Notes: generated by a model not told the origin, from the letters alone. Positions 51,901 to 60,864 are shown, counted from the stretch's first letter. The stretch is 64,000 nucleotides of DNA from Dyadobacter sp. Leaf189 (GCF_001424405.1 NZ_LMPS01000009.1:153955-217954), one strand, 5' to 3'. Numbers and translations: made by a program.

Positions 51901-52465
51901 CCCTTTCAGCCAACACTGTTTTATCGGGGTTCAGATTCTTGTGTACATAGGTTTCATCCCAGGTCTCGAAGTCCGTAATACCCTTTATTACCGGATGTTC
52001 GGGTTTTAAAATGGTGTTTTTGAAAGTACCTACCTTATGTGAGGCAAACTGTCCGCCCACTGTTTTGATATACCATTGCGAATTCCTGAAACAGCCTGTT
52101 GCTGAATGCAATGGGATTAAACCTTTGCCGCTTTCAACAAAAGCTTTCATAGCGCTTTCCTGGGCAGGAGGAAGTGAATCATGGTTTGCGTAAATGATCA
52201 AACCATCGTATTTGGAAAGATTTTCGGCAGTGATATCGCTGAGATCGGCGGTATAGGTCATATTGATCCCGCTCCTGAACAGCTTGATCGCCAGCCAGGG
52301 CGCGTACTTACCCGAATCGTGGTGTTTGCTGTTGTGTCCCAGGAACAATACCTCAGCACGTCGCGCCGATCCGGAACCTGCATTGCTGCCTGTGTTTCCG
52401 GAAGGGTTCCGGGCGCAGGATACAATGATAATTGCGGCAATAGTAATCAGAATGTTTTTCTTCAT
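48938..52465 (-). CDS. Very large multidomain lipoprotein: ThuA, sugar dehydrogenase-type beta propeller, HEAT, lectin-like, blue copper
   Basis: 1175 residues. The start at 52465 gives the lipoprotein signal MKKNILITIAAIIIVSC; the upstream in-frame ATG at 52522 would add 19 non-signal residues. Domains in order: ThuA (about 35-245: VLFLGHNSKHHDSGKY, YANHDSLPPAQESAMK, AYGHEDSTW), a membrane-bound dehydrogenase-type propeller (about 290-660: MAWDERGRLWVVE, CEDTDGDGKADKF), HEAT-like repeats (about 680-840), a lectin/DUF1080-like domain (about 880-1035), and a type-1 copper domain (about 1075-1175). Copper ligands look like H1090 (MQHNLL), C1158, H1163 and M1167 (VCTFPGHWRGM). No CxxCH heme motif was seen. 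It probably oxidises a sugar in the periplasm and passes electrons to copper. Confidence 0.85.
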   Translation of the reverse strand: MKKNILITIAAIIIVSCARNPSGNTGSNAGSGSARRAEVLFLGHNSKHHDSGKYAPWLAIKLFRSGINMTYTADLSDITAENLSKYDGLIIYANHDSLPPAQESAMKAFVESGKGLIPLHSATGCFRNSQWYIKTVGGQFASHKVGTFKNTILKPEHPVIKGITDFETWDETYVHKNLNPDKTVLAERVEGDHHEPYTWVRNEGKGRVFYTAYGHEDSTWTNRGFLDLVRNGVLWAVGDNVQKSIAALKLPDPDIYDADTIAHYTKRHVVPKMQESLPPAESNKLTQVPVGFEIQLFAAEPDITNPIAMAWDERGRLWVVESVDYPNTFKETDGAANDRIKICEDTDGDGKADKFTVFADKLNIPTSMVFSNGGIIVSMAPDFVFLKDTNGDDKADVREVIMTGWGKNDTHAGPSNLQYGFDNKIWGVNGYSGFKGNINGKAYNFSQGVYHFKPDGKDFAYLGSSSNNTWGLGVTEDNNVFLSTANNTHSAYYSMAAKYLQRSVESEEPGIQSVQKIDGHYDAHSMTPNLRQVDVVGGYTSAAGHHFYTARAFPKEYWNRIAFVAEPTIRLVHKAIIEKDGAGFKEKDGWNFMASSDEWFGPVHAEVGPDGAVWVSDWYNFIIQHNVFVPAQSPAEFIIPFKEQPHGQGNAFSSPMRDLNHGRIYRVVYKNGKKAAPLKLSKDDLPGLVAALENDNMFWRMTAQRLLVESGKRSVVPDLYKIIENQKVDEIGLNSPAVHALWTLHGLGVMDGSDLKSLEVVNKALSHPAPGVRKAAASVLPKNEQSFEQLQKLMKDPDLNTRLAVFIALIEMPASDKIGAAVYQASLDAENAKDKWLSKALLAAGIQHENGFMAASAGQTGKSALADQIASALKKEVYVLGRRGSLQFPPDVTGKEITIKASVAKGKDRALQGFIAGQGGKEGGYALYIQDGKLIMAVKQHGMLSKAVTKEPLPEKFDVEAGLKKDGKIFINIDGKPAAEGKAHMLFAMPLENTVRTGEDMEGENNIGEYEGKFGFAGNFQKASLEFNKPEEGKSEVAVTETKSAGTKSGATVIEMKVEKEIMQFDKKLINVKAGQKVVINLENPDGMQHNLLIIKPGTLQKVGKAADEMLRDPQAAEKQYVPKIPEVLHSTRLVSSGETVTLEFTVPNEPGDYPYVCTFPGHWRGMNGILRVTR

Positions 52466-52518
52466 CAGATAAGAATTCAGGGTTTTGGCCCTTGTCCCTC
52501 GCGGGTTTGGGAAATAAG

Positions 52519-52593
52519 TCATGCAGGTCTGGCGCGGCCAGCGTGGCGCGGCCAGCGTGGCGCGGCCAGCGTGACCGAGTCAGACCTGCATGA
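52519..52593. repeat. Three 14-bp direct repeats inside a 13-bp inverted repeat
   Basis: GGCGCGGCCAGCGT occurs three times without a gap (52531-52544, 52545-52558, 52559-52572). The array is flanked by a perfect 13-bp inverted repeat, TCATGCAGGTCTG (52519-52531) and CAGACCTGCATGA (52581-52593). The element separates the SusD-associated lipoprotein gene from the large ThuA lipoprotein gene and begins 6 bp before the stop codon of the former. It is far more GC-rich than its surroundings. Confidence 0.8.
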
Positions 52594-52599
52594 AAAGGA

Positions 52600-53301
52600 C
52601 TATAAATCGATTTTTTGAACGGGCGAGAAGATCATATCTTCCACATCCTTGATTTTCACACCAATCCTTGCAAATACATAACCCTGAGCAGGTACAAGCG
52701 CCGGTACATTCACCGACATAGTGATATTGTTCAGGTCTTTAATGTTCGCAGATGCAAGATCGGTTGTGCCAATATTGGTTGCCCGCGAAACAAAGTTTGT
52801 TTTATTAACATACAAAGACACCTGTTCTACTGCTTTTGCATTCGCACCGGTTACAATTTGTTCCAGCTTTAATGAAGCTGAAACTTTGCCTTCGCCTCCA
52901 TTGAAGGACGGATTGCGGATCATAAAGTAAGGCTGCACTTCCACGTCAAGTGTCTGGTTTCCATTCACCGTAACATAGACCGTATCCTTTTTCGCAGCAT
53001 CCTGCTGAATGGTCCGGAATGGGCCGCGGCCGGCAGGGAAAACGAGTTTATAGTTTCCATTAAAAAGCAGCGCCGAGAAGCGGCCTTCCTGGTCAATGGG
53101 TGCGTCGATGGGAGCGAGCTTACCGAAGCCAGGCTGCCAGAGCTGCATCCGGACCTGATTGAATTCCACGCCAATGGGTTCGCCATTATATACAATGCGA
53201 CCGGATAAGGTAGACTTGGGTGCCGTGAAATTATCTTTGTCACAAGACATTACCCCCAGTCCGAGTAATAATATAGCTAGAAGCTGAACTGTTACTTTCA
53301 T
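52600..53301 (-). CDS. DUF3823-family lipoprotein of the SusC/SusD locus
   Basis: 233 residues. The lipoprotein signal ends LLLGLGVMSC (cysteine near residue 20). The first half, STLSGRIVYNGEPIGVEFNQVRMQLWQPGF, is a DUF3823-type beta-sandwich; the second half is another beta-rich domain. Members of this family regularly follow susD and are thought to sit on the cell surface beside the SusCD complex, binding glycan. It begins 21 bp after the susD stop, in the same transcript. Confidence 0.85.
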   Translation of the reverse strand: MKVTVQLLAILLLGLGVMSCDKDNFTAPKSTLSGRIVYNGEPIGVEFNQVRMQLWQPGFGKLAPIDAPIDQEGRFSALLFNGNYKLVFPAGRGPFRTIQQDAAKKDTVYVTVNGNQTLDVEVQPYFMIRNPSFNGGEGKVSASLKLEQIVTGANAKAVEQVSLYVNKTNFVSRATNIGTTDLASANIKDLNNITMSVNVPALVPAQGYVFARIGVKIKDVEDMIFSPVQKIDL

Positions 53302-53322
53302 GATCTGATATTTTAAAATGCC

Positions 53323-55230
53323 TTAATGATTAGGGTTACGGACGATCTTCGGATTGTTGTTGATCACATCGTCGCTGATGTAGGAATAATAATTCCCGAG
53401 CTGGAACCTGTCTGCACCAGTTACGCGGCTCAAACGAGTTACTTTGTAAATCCATTTTCCATTCGTAGGCGAGCCGGGATTGTAGATTTTGTAAGGCCAG
53501 AGTCCGTAAGGCTGGGTATTGCGCTTGGTAGCTTTGCCAAGATCCTTGGAAAGTTCTGCAGGCGCAATCGCGTTTCCGTCCATGATCAGGTGCGCAATGC
53601 GCCATCTTTTCATATCGTAGAGATAATGTCCTTCAAAAGCCAGCTCTACGCGTCTTTCATGTACAATGCGGTCGAAATTGATCTCGGAAGATTTCAATGG
53701 CGTGACCAGCCCGGCACGTGCGCGTACCATATTCATGTACTCGGCTGCAACTGCGGGTTGTCCTAGCTCAAATGCTGCCTCAGCTGCATTCAAAAGCACT
53801 TCTGCGAAACGGTATCTTACCAGCCAAACCTCACTGTTAACCCCGCGCTGACCTGAACCTACAACCGGATCTAGGTATTTGCGCAGGTAAAAACCTGTTT
53901 GTGCAGTGAATTCAAAACCGTCGATAGGTCCGTCAAAACCGACTACCTGCTCGGGTACTGTTTTGCCGGGCAATGTTTTTTGTGCACCGCGGTCGTCGCC
54001 GCTTACGATGGTTCCATTCCCTAACTGAAAACCAGCCCAGATATCCACGGCTCTTCCTTTGAAGGTAGTGCCGGGCAGCATTACAGTCCCGGCAAGACGC
54101 GCATCTCTTCCTGCGAAGATATCTACCTGGTTATCGTAGTAAATAGGTGCGCCTGTTGCATTGGTGGTAGGGATTGGGGCAAAAGTATTGTCGAGTTTCT
54201 CAAAAGCCTCAACAAAATTCAGGGAAGGATTAATACGGCCGCCTTCCTCTTCCTCGGCACCATACCTCGGCTGGTTCCAGCCTGTAAAGTAATGCACCTT
54301 GCCACTTTGCAGCTTGTAATCCTCCACAAAAATCACCTCCGGATTATTCGCCTTATCATAAAATATGCTCGCGAAGTTTTCAGACAGATCAGGTTTTTTG
54401 GTATAAAGTGCATAAGTACCTGCCGAGCCGGTTATGATTTCCTTTGCCGCTGCCAGCGCTTTGGTATAATAACCTTGTGACATGGAAGCAGGGATACCAA
54501 CTTCGCCGCCTGACAGCATCACAGAAGGTGTATTCACGCCGTATTTGGCGATAGAAGCGGCATACAATGCGGCGCGCGCCTCCATTGCAAGTGCTGCGCC
54601 TTTGGTAGCGCGCGATTTTTCACCTGCATTTGAAGGCAAGTCTCCCTTAATCGCTTCTGCCTCTGCGATTACAAAATCATAGATCTCGGATTCTTTGGCA
54701 CGTGGGCGTTGCAGGTAAGTCGGATCGCCGCTGAAATCGTAGGTAAGCGGTTCCAAAATCAATGGAACACCGCCCATTCTTTTCACCAGCTCAAAATAAT
54801 ATGATGCACGCAGAAACCTCGCTTCTGCCAGAAAGCGGGCTTTTACCCCTGCGTCCAGCTTTTCGGAAGCGCCGCATTTTTGAATAAACAAATTCATTTC
54901 CCTGATGTAACCATAATCCCAGGCGCCCCAGGAACGAACATCCCAGCCCGAGTTCTGAAAAGCATTGTAGCGTCCTGCTTCCGACCAGAATGCCTCATTG
55001 AAGTCGCCCACTGTCATCCAGCCGGGGATATCGTTGATCGTTTTGAAAGTTGAAATATCGACATAACGGTTGTACAAATCCCCCAGCACCGAGAGTATCT
55101 GCTCTTCACTGTTCCAGATTTGTTCGTCAGTCAGGATATTGGTGGGTGGGCGGTTGAGGAATGCGTCGTCGTCGCAACTCCAGCCCAGCATTAAAACAGC
55201 GATCAGTAAAGTATAAAATCTCCTTTTCAT
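53323..55230 (-). CDS. SusD/RagB family nutrient-binding lipoprotein
   Basis: 635 residues from ATG 55230. A lipoprotein signal (MKRRFYTLLIAVLMLGWSC) is followed by DDDAFLNRPPTNILTDEQIW, the typical SusD opening. TPR helices with FLAEARFLRASYYFELVKRMGGVPLI and the C-terminal block ELAFEGHYLYDMKRWR are hallmarks of the family. It forms the surface lid of the SusC transporter and binds the glycan. The upstream in-frame start at 55272 overlaps the susC stop region and lacks a signal at its N terminus, so it is not used. Confidence 0.95.
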   Translation of the reverse strand: MKRRFYTLLIAVLMLGWSCDDDAFLNRPPTNILTDEQIWNSEEQILSVLGDLYNRYVDISTFKTINDIPGWMTVGDFNEAFWSEAGRYNAFQNSGWDVRSWGAWDYGYIREMNLFIQKCGASEKLDAGVKARFLAEARFLRASYYFELVKRMGGVPLILEPLTYDFSGDPTYLQRPRAKESEIYDFVIAEAEAIKGDLPSNAGEKSRATKGAALAMEARAALYAASIAKYGVNTPSVMLSGGEVGIPASMSQGYYTKALAAAKEIITGSAGTYALYTKKPDLSENFASIFYDKANNPEVIFVEDYKLQSGKVHYFTGWNQPRYGAEEEEGGRINPSLNFVEAFEKLDNTFAPIPTTNATGAPIYYDNQVDIFAGRDARLAGTVMLPGTTFKGRAVDIWAGFQLGNGTIVSGDDRGAQKTLPGKTVPEQVVGFDGPIDGFEFTAQTGFYLRKYLDPVVGSGQRGVNSEVWLVRYRFAEVLLNAAEAAFELGQPAVAAEYMNMVRARAGLVTPLKSSEINFDRIVHERRVELAFEGHYLYDMKRWRIAHLIMDGNAIAPAELSKDLGKATKRNTQPYGLWPYKIYNPGSPTNGKWIYKVTRLSRVTGADRFQLGNYYSYISDDVINNNPKIVRNPNH

Positions 55231-55246
55231 TTGAATCTGACGGTTT

Positions 55247-58200
55247 TTAGATTGAAAGATTGATACCCACATTCACAAACTTGGCTTGCGGATATTGAAG
55301 TCCGTTTTCGTCAGCCACTTCCGGGTCTATACCGAACTCTTTCAGGTTATCGATTGAAAACAGGTTATATCCATTGATATAGAAGCGGGCTCTTTGCATT
55401 TTGAGCTTTTCCAAAACCGATTTCGGCAGCGAGTACCCCAGTTCCAGTGTGCGCGCACGGATGTATTTCACATTATGCACCCAGAAAGTGGAGTTCTTAT
55501 TGTTGTTGCTGTGCGAGCCGTCGTTGTAGCGCAATGCAGGATATTTGCCCGGGATCCATTCACTGTTCAGATCGAAAGGATCTTTGCGGTGCCACCTGTC
55601 AAGGAAGATACTGTTGAGGGCGCCGTCATTCTGATAAGCCCAGCGTTGTTCCCAGTTCTGGTTCCAGGTGTACATTCCGCCCCCGGAAAAGTCAGCTGCA
55701 AGCGTAAATCCTTTCCAGCTTACCGACAGGTTCAGACCAAAGTTGATGTTAGGCTGGCCATTTGTAGTGTAACCAATCGGCCTTTCGTCGAGGTTATTGA
55801 TCACATTATCCCCATTTATATCCTTGTAAATCAAATCTCCCGGAAGCAAAGTGCGGTTTCCCTGTCCGTCGATATTAACCGGATATTCAGAGATCTGCTG
55901 CTGCGACTGGAACTGGCCAACCGTTTCATAACCCCAGAAAATGTTGTCGTAGCGATTCTCCCGCGAAGCACGGTACTGATCCTGTGCATTGTTGAAGATC
56001 GGCTTGTAAGAAGACACAAACTTGGTCCTTGAAAATGATACATTACCACCAATCGAGTAATTAATATCCCCAGATTTTCCATTGTATGTCAATGCACCTT
56101 CCCAGCCTTGCTGCGAGTCACTGTTTACATTTTCTTCCGGCAGCGCATACCCTAGCTCGCTTGGCACGAGCAGGTCGTACTTACGTCCGAGCAGACCTGT
56201 GCGCAGTCTGTAAAAATAATCCACCGAACCAGTCACTTTCGTGCCCAGTAAAGAGAAGTCTGCCCCAATGTCCGTGATCTTGCTTTTAAACCACGAAATA
56301 TTGTTGATGATCTGACCTTTATCCCTGGATGTAACAACCGCATTGCCGCTCAGGATCACATTTCCCTGGTTGTAGTTGTAGCCGGGCAGGTAAGCATAGG
56401 GACTTAGAGGGTTGTTCGGATCATTGTTAAAGAGGATATTATCATCTCCCAGAATACCGTAAGAAGCCCTGAATTTAAGATCATCCAGAATGCTCCGCGA
56501 GCCCAGCAGGTCCTTGATAAATTTCTCTTCGGTAATTCTCCAACCCACAGAAGCAGACGGGAATGTACCAACCCGGCGATCCGGAGCAAACTTCCATGAA
56601 GCGTCGCGGCGGGCAGAAAGTTCAAGATAATACTTACCGCCATAATCATAATTTACTCTACCGATATACCCTATACGCGCAAGCTCCGATTCCGAATCAT
56701 TGTAGGTATCCATGGTCGGGAAGTAGATCAGAGGAAGCACATTGGTTTTGGGAACTGCATGTACCCATTGATCCTGTACCTGCTCTTCCTGCCGCTCCGC
56801 CACGAAAGTTGCGCCTACGGTATGTTTGCCAAAAGTGTTGTTGTAATTCAACTGACCCTGATACACATTCCGCATCACCTTCCTGGTACCACGCTCTCTC
56901 CACGGGTTTGTACTTCCGCCGGTCACGGTGTAGGTATCTTCGGTTGGATTGTAGGTGTAGGCTTCGTAGGTATACTCGTGCCCGTTCATCACACGGTCGG
57001 CGATGTAGTAGGAGTACATTCCTTTCGCTACCAGTCCTTTAATGCCCGGAATGGTGTACTCTCCCGTAAAGTTGGTTTGCAAAACACGCCAGTACTCCGT
57101 CCAGTAACCTCCCAACTTTTTGTTATTGTAAGCCCAGTTGGTCTCATTGTGTTTGATATCATTCAGATAATTAGGATTATCGTTGGCGTAAGGCCGCTCG
57201 AAAGGACGGTTTCTCAGGATCGCAAAGCGGGGCAGCCAGTAATCATCGCCACCCGGGATACCAGGCTGATCACGGTTTTCAATGCGACCGTTGATCTGCA
57301 CACCCAGTTTCAGCCGATCTGTAATTTTCGCATCTACATTACTCTGAATGTTGGTTCTTTTAAATGTAAACTCTCGTCCTAAAACAGCAAACTGTTTCAA
57401 ATGCGTCGCAGAAATGTAGTAGCTGATCCTGTCGGAACCGCCGGTCATGTTCATGTTCAATGAATAGAGCGGCGCATTCTTTTTAATGATAAAATCCTTC
57501 CAGTTAAATGTCTGGTAACCAGGCTCCGTACCAGCTTTGTATTTTTCGAGTTCGGCAGGTGTAATGGACGTCTTACCGTATTGGTTCATTTCCGCCTCTG
57601 CCCGGCCGAGCATCCATTGGTACGAATCGTTAACCACATTCGGGAAGCGCGACCAATTTTGCCAGCCTGTGTATGCGTCAATATTGACGGTATTTTTAGT
57701 CCCGTTCTTTCCACGTTTGGTTGTTACCACCACAACGCCATTTGCCGCACGAACACCATAAATAGCCGCAGAAGCATCTTTCAGCACCGAAATGCTTTCT
57801 ATATCGTTGGGAGAAATGTTGTTGAACTGACCAGCATCCTGCTGTATACCATCAATTACAAACAGCGGGTTACCCATATTCCGGATCTGCACGTTAGCAC
57901 TTGCGCCTGGACGGCCGTCGGGCATACGGAATGTAACGCCCGGAATTTTACCTGCCAGGCCCGAGCTTACCGTGGAACCACCATGTACACGCTCGATATC
58001 CTTACTCGTCACAGTGGAAATAGCGCCGGTAAGTGATTCTTTCTTTTGGGTACCATAACCTACCACAACTACTTCTTCCAGTGCTTTATCATCTACTTTC
58101 AGGGCCACATCCACTTCCGTTTGTCCCTCATTAACAATGATTTCACGCGACAGAAAGCCTACAAACGAAAAGATCAGCGTGGCTTCTCCATTCGGAACAG

Positions 58201-58747
58201 TAAGTGAGAATGCGCCTTTTTCGTCGGAAGAGGTTCCCGTTTGTGTACCTTTTAAAACAATGCTGACACCGGGTAATGCAACGCCGGCTTCATCTTTAAC
58301 TGTCCCGCGAAGGGTGCGATCCACCGCTTGTGCCACGTCCGGGACTACCTCGGGCTGCACCACGTCAGATACCTTCACTGGCGTCTTGTCAGGCTTGATC
58401 ACAATCAGATCTTCACTTACCTTATAGCTAAGCTGCAGCGGTTTCAGCAGCTGGTCGAGCACCGAAGCCAATTGCGTGTTGGTTACCTTAATGGTCGCTT
58501 TCCTGTCAGATTGGATCAGCCTGGAACTGAATACAAACTTGATGTTTGTTTGCTTTTCGAGCTCTTTTAAAACTTTTTTAACATCCTGATTCTGAATATC
58601 AAGAGTTACCTTCTGGGTGAGAGCCGACTGTGCCCTGCCGTCAACTGCCCACGACACTCCGGCAAACAGGCACACCAGAAAACATTGCAAGACGGTTATA
58701 CGCATAAGAGTTATGAGCAGGTCATCGGTTCGTCGAACTTTTTCCAT
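55247..58747 (-). CDS. SusC/RagA TonB-linked outer-membrane transporter with STN domain
   Basis: 1166 residues. After the signal region, an STN domain (LTQKVTLDIQNQDVKKVLKELEKQTNIKF, about residues 42-115) is followed by a carboxypeptidase-like domain (LRGTVKDEAGVALPGVSIVLKG), the TonB box region EEVVVVGYGTQKKESLTGAI, a plug and a large barrel ending in VGINLSI. The STN domain is the part that signals to FecR anti-sigma factors, and the sigma/FecR genes lie just upstream. It imports an oligosaccharide or glycoside using TonB energy. SusD follows after 16 bp. Confidence 0.95.
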   Translation of the reverse strand: MEKVRRTDDLLITLMRITVLQCFLVCLFAGVSWAVDGRAQSALTQKVTLDIQNQDVKKVLKELEKQTNIKFVFSSRLIQSDRKATIKVTNTQLASVLDQLLKPLQLSYKVSEDLIVIKPDKTPVKVSDVVQPEVVPDVAQAVDRTLRGTVKDEAGVALPGVSIVLKGTQTGTSSDEKGAFSLTVPNGEATLIFSFVGFLSREIIVNEGQTEVDVALKVDDKALEEVVVVGYGTQKKESLTGAISTVTSKDIERVHGGSTVSSGLAGKIPGVTFRMPDGRPGASANVQIRNMGNPLFVIDGIQQDAGQFNNISPNDIESISVLKDASAAIYGVRAANGVVVVTTKRGKNGTKNTVNIDAYTGWQNWSRFPNVVNDSYQWMLGRAEAEMNQYGKTSITPAELEKYKAGTEPGYQTFNWKDFIIKKNAPLYSLNMNMTGGSDRISYYISATHLKQFAVLGREFTFKRTNIQSNVDAKITDRLKLGVQINGRIENRDQPGIPGGDDYWLPRFAILRNRPFERPYANDNPNYLNDIKHNETNWAYNNKKLGGYWTEYWRVLQTNFTGEYTIPGIKGLVAKGMYSYYIADRVMNGHEYTYEAYTYNPTEDTYTVTGGSTNPWRERGTRKVMRNVYQGQLNYNNTFGKHTVGATFVAERQEEQVQDQWVHAVPKTNVLPLIYFPTMDTYNDSESELARIGYIGRVNYDYGGKYYLELSARRDASWKFAPDRRVGTFPSASVGWRITEEKFIKDLLGSRSILDDLKFRASYGILGDDNILFNNDPNNPLSPYAYLPGYNYNQGNVILSGNAVVTSRDKGQIINNISWFKSKITDIGADFSLLGTKVTGSVDYFYRLRTGLLGRKYDLLVPSELGYALPEENVNSDSQQGWEGALTYNGKSGDINYSIGGNVSFSRTKFVSSYKPIFNNAQDQYRASRENRYDNIFWGYETVGQFQSQQQISEYPVNIDGQGNRTLLPGDLIYKDINGDNVINNLDERPIGYTTNGQPNINFGLNLSVSWKGFTLAADFSGGGMYTWNQNWEQRWAYQNDGALNSIFLDRWHRKDPFDLNSEWIPGKYPALRYNDGSHSNNNKNSTFWVHNVKYIRARTLELGYSLPKSVLEKLKMQRARFYINGYNLFSIDNLKEFGIDPEVADENGLQYPQAKFVNVGINLSI

Positions 58748-58964
58748 ATTTTTGATTGATTTGTTGGTTAAGGCGATTTATTCAACAATATCTTCCCGGG
58801 CGGCCACTTGCTGTGGCTGCGAGTAATTAGCGTTACTTTCGGGAATCCGAATCAGTCATGTGGCAGCATGGCTGATTTTTTTTCGACAGTATGGCTCTAT
58901 GTCATTTGTATGTTAGGTTTGAGTGATAGGACTTACTGACTCCGGCAATACTCATTTAATTTTG

Positions 58965-60080
58965 CTATTTGCACCCATTGCCCGTGATCCTGACCTGATC
59001 CCCATTGATCTCGTAAGTAGCGTCAATGGCATTGCATATCACAGCCAATTTCTTGCTGAAAGGTTGTCCGACCAAAGTGGCAGTTAGCGGACATTTTTCC
59101 AGCGCATCGACATTATAAATGATCTTCACATTATAAGCTGCTTCCAGCGCCTTGAAAACTTCGGTCACCGGGGTTTCGTCAAAAACAAAAAGCTGTGACG
59201 AGATATCCTGCTGATCAAGCTCCCTGATGCTGGCTTCCACAGGTTTAAGCACCTTTCCGCTGCCGGCTGTCAATGCAATGCGCTGGTCGGGATAAAGAAT
59301 AAAACCCTTCTTTTCTGCATTGCTTACTTCCATTTCCGTAGCGCCGGTACTTACCGGAAAAACGGTAACCTTCCCCGTTTTCACTTCCACTTTCACCTGA
59401 CCCGTTTTTTCTCTCGCATCTACACTGAAACTGGTACCTAATACTTTCGTCACAATTCCCCGTGAGTACACCAGGAATGGTTTTCCGGGATCTTTAACAA
59501 TTTCAAAAAAGCCTTTTCCAACTAAGGTAACTTCCCTTTTCTGGCCGGTTTGCATTTTCTGATAGCTGAGCTGCGAGCCCGGATCCAGCACTACGGAACT
59601 ACCGTCGGGCAGTAACACAATGCGTTTTGCCGCCGATGCATTAACTACCTCGATTGATCCTTTACCAGCAGGCGCAACTTTTTGTCTCAGGGAAATCATT
59701 TCGCCTGGTCGAAGGAAATACCAGAAGCTCATTGCGCCTATCCCGCAGATCAATGCCACCGAGGCTGCTACCCTAAGCCAGCGCCAGGCGTGCACTACGG
59801 GCTTTTCCTCTTCGGCTGCAACAGGTTCCTCCACGTACATGCTGTCTTCCACTACCTTCCACATTTTGCTGCTCTGCGCCTCTGTTGGCCTGTTTCTGCC
59901 TGTGTCCTCTGCCAGCAAATAAATATACTCCCTCGCTGATTCGACAGTTTTCGTCTTTTCAGGATATTGTTCCAGAAAGCCTTTCCAGTACGCATCGCTC
60001 TCTGCATCGGGATTCAAAACCCAGGCAATGAACGCATCGTGCCTGATCAGGTCCGTCAGAGAATAAGGAGTGTATTTCAT
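58965..60080 (-). CDS. FecR-family anti-sigma factor
   Basis: 371 residues. A cytosolic N-terminal region (1-100) is followed by one membrane helix (WLRVAASVALICGIGAMSFWYFL, about residues 103-126) and a periplasmic FecR domain with GSSVVLDPGSQLSYQK, FEIVKDPGKPFLVYSRG and a DUF4974-like end (PVTEVFKALEAAYNVKIIY). It should hold the ECF sigma factor encoded upstream until SusC signals through its STN domain. Cysteine pairs near the C terminus (EKCPLTATL, CNAIDATYEI, NGCK) are usual in this group. The gap to the sigma gene is 91 bp. Confidence 0.95.
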   Translation of the reverse strand: MKYTPYSLTDLIRHDAFIAWVLNPDAESDAYWKGFLEQYPEKTKTVESAREYIYLLAEDTGRNRPTEAQSSKMWKVVEDSMYVEEPVAAEEEKPVVHAWRWLRVAASVALICGIGAMSFWYFLRPGEMISLRQKVAPAGKGSIEVVNASAAKRIVLLPDGSSVVLDPGSQLSYQKMQTGQKREVTLVGKGFFEIVKDPGKPFLVYSRGIVTKVLGTSFSVDAREKTGQVKVEVKTGKVTVFPVSTGATEMEVSNAEKKGFILYPDQRIALTAGSGKVLKPVEASIRELDQQDISSQLFVFDETPVTEVFKALEAAYNVKIIYNVDALEKCPLTATLVGQPFSKKLAVICNAIDATYEINGDQVRITGNGCK

Positions 60081-60171
60081 TTGGGTAAAGAGGCTGAATG
60101 CCCTCCAAATACAAAGAGCGGAGATGTGCGGATTTGACCTCTTTGAAATGAGATTATTTTTACAAAAAATT

Positions 60172-60792
60172 TTAAAAAATGGGCAATGCGCAGATAATCA
60201 GGAGGAAGTTGATGATAAAATTCTGCGTCTGCCTGAAAGCAGTGAGGGCTTTATAAAGAAAATTGCGGACCGACTTTTCATTTACACCCATAATCTGCCC
60301 GATTTCTTCAATGCTGAATTCGTCGAAATAGCGGAGTGTTATCGCTTCCAGCTGTCGCTCGGGGAGCAATGCGAGCAGTTCCCGGATTCGCTGCGCACGG
60401 ATCAGGTTGGATTCGGATTCGATCAGTAACGTTTGGGAATCCGAGAATGAAAGCGGCATGATATCCGGCTCACTGAGGTCGGTGATCTCTTCGGTGGCGG
60501 GGTACTTGTCGAGCGTCTGGTGAATGCGCCGGCGCAATGTCCGGTATAGATAAAATTTAATCGAAGAAATGTGCTCTGTGAGGTTAGCCCTCAAACGCCA
60601 GATATCAATAAAGATATCCTGAATAGCATCTTCGGTTACGGCAGTGTGCGTGGTCAGCTTGCAGCCGTAGTTATAAAGTGTACGGTGATACTTTTCGAAG
60701 ATAAACGTAAACGCCTGCTCATCCCCTTGCCTGAGCGCGAGCCAGAGCTGCTGCTCGGTTTCCCACCTGCCAAAAGTATCCTCTGTGACCAA
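60172..60792 (-). CDS. ECF RNA polymerase sigma-70 factor
   Basis: 206 residues. Region 2 reads FTFIFEKYHRTLYNYGCKLT and EDAIQDIFIDIWRLR; region 4 reads LPERQLEAITLRYFDEFSIEEIGQIMGVNEKSVRNFLYKAL. A hydrophobic C-terminal end (FIINFLLIICALPIF) is unusual. It is the first gene of the sigma/FecR/SusC/SusD series and would activate the transport genes when released by FecR. About 135 bp of gene-free sequence with a terminator of the preceding operon lies upstream. Confidence 0.95.
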   Translation of the reverse strand: MVTEDTFGRWETEQQLWLALRQGDEQAFTFIFEKYHRTLYNYGCKLTTHTAVTEDAIQDIFIDIWRLRANLTEHISSIKFYLYRTLRRRIHQTLDKYPATEEITDLSEPDIMPLSFSDSQTLLIESESNLIRAQRIRELLALLPERQLEAITLRYFDEFSIEEIGQIMGVNEKSVRNFLYKALTAFRQTQNFIINFLLIICALPIF

Positions 60793-60864
60793 CGTGTTCT
60801 TTTTTAGACAAAGTTTAAGGCAACGAAATTATACTATAAATACTATTTAATATCAATCTATTTA

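Noticed and set aside
52519..52593. Insertion-sequence remnant with terminal inverted repeats
   Set aside because: Only 75 bp long, contains no transposase fragment, and no target duplication was seen.
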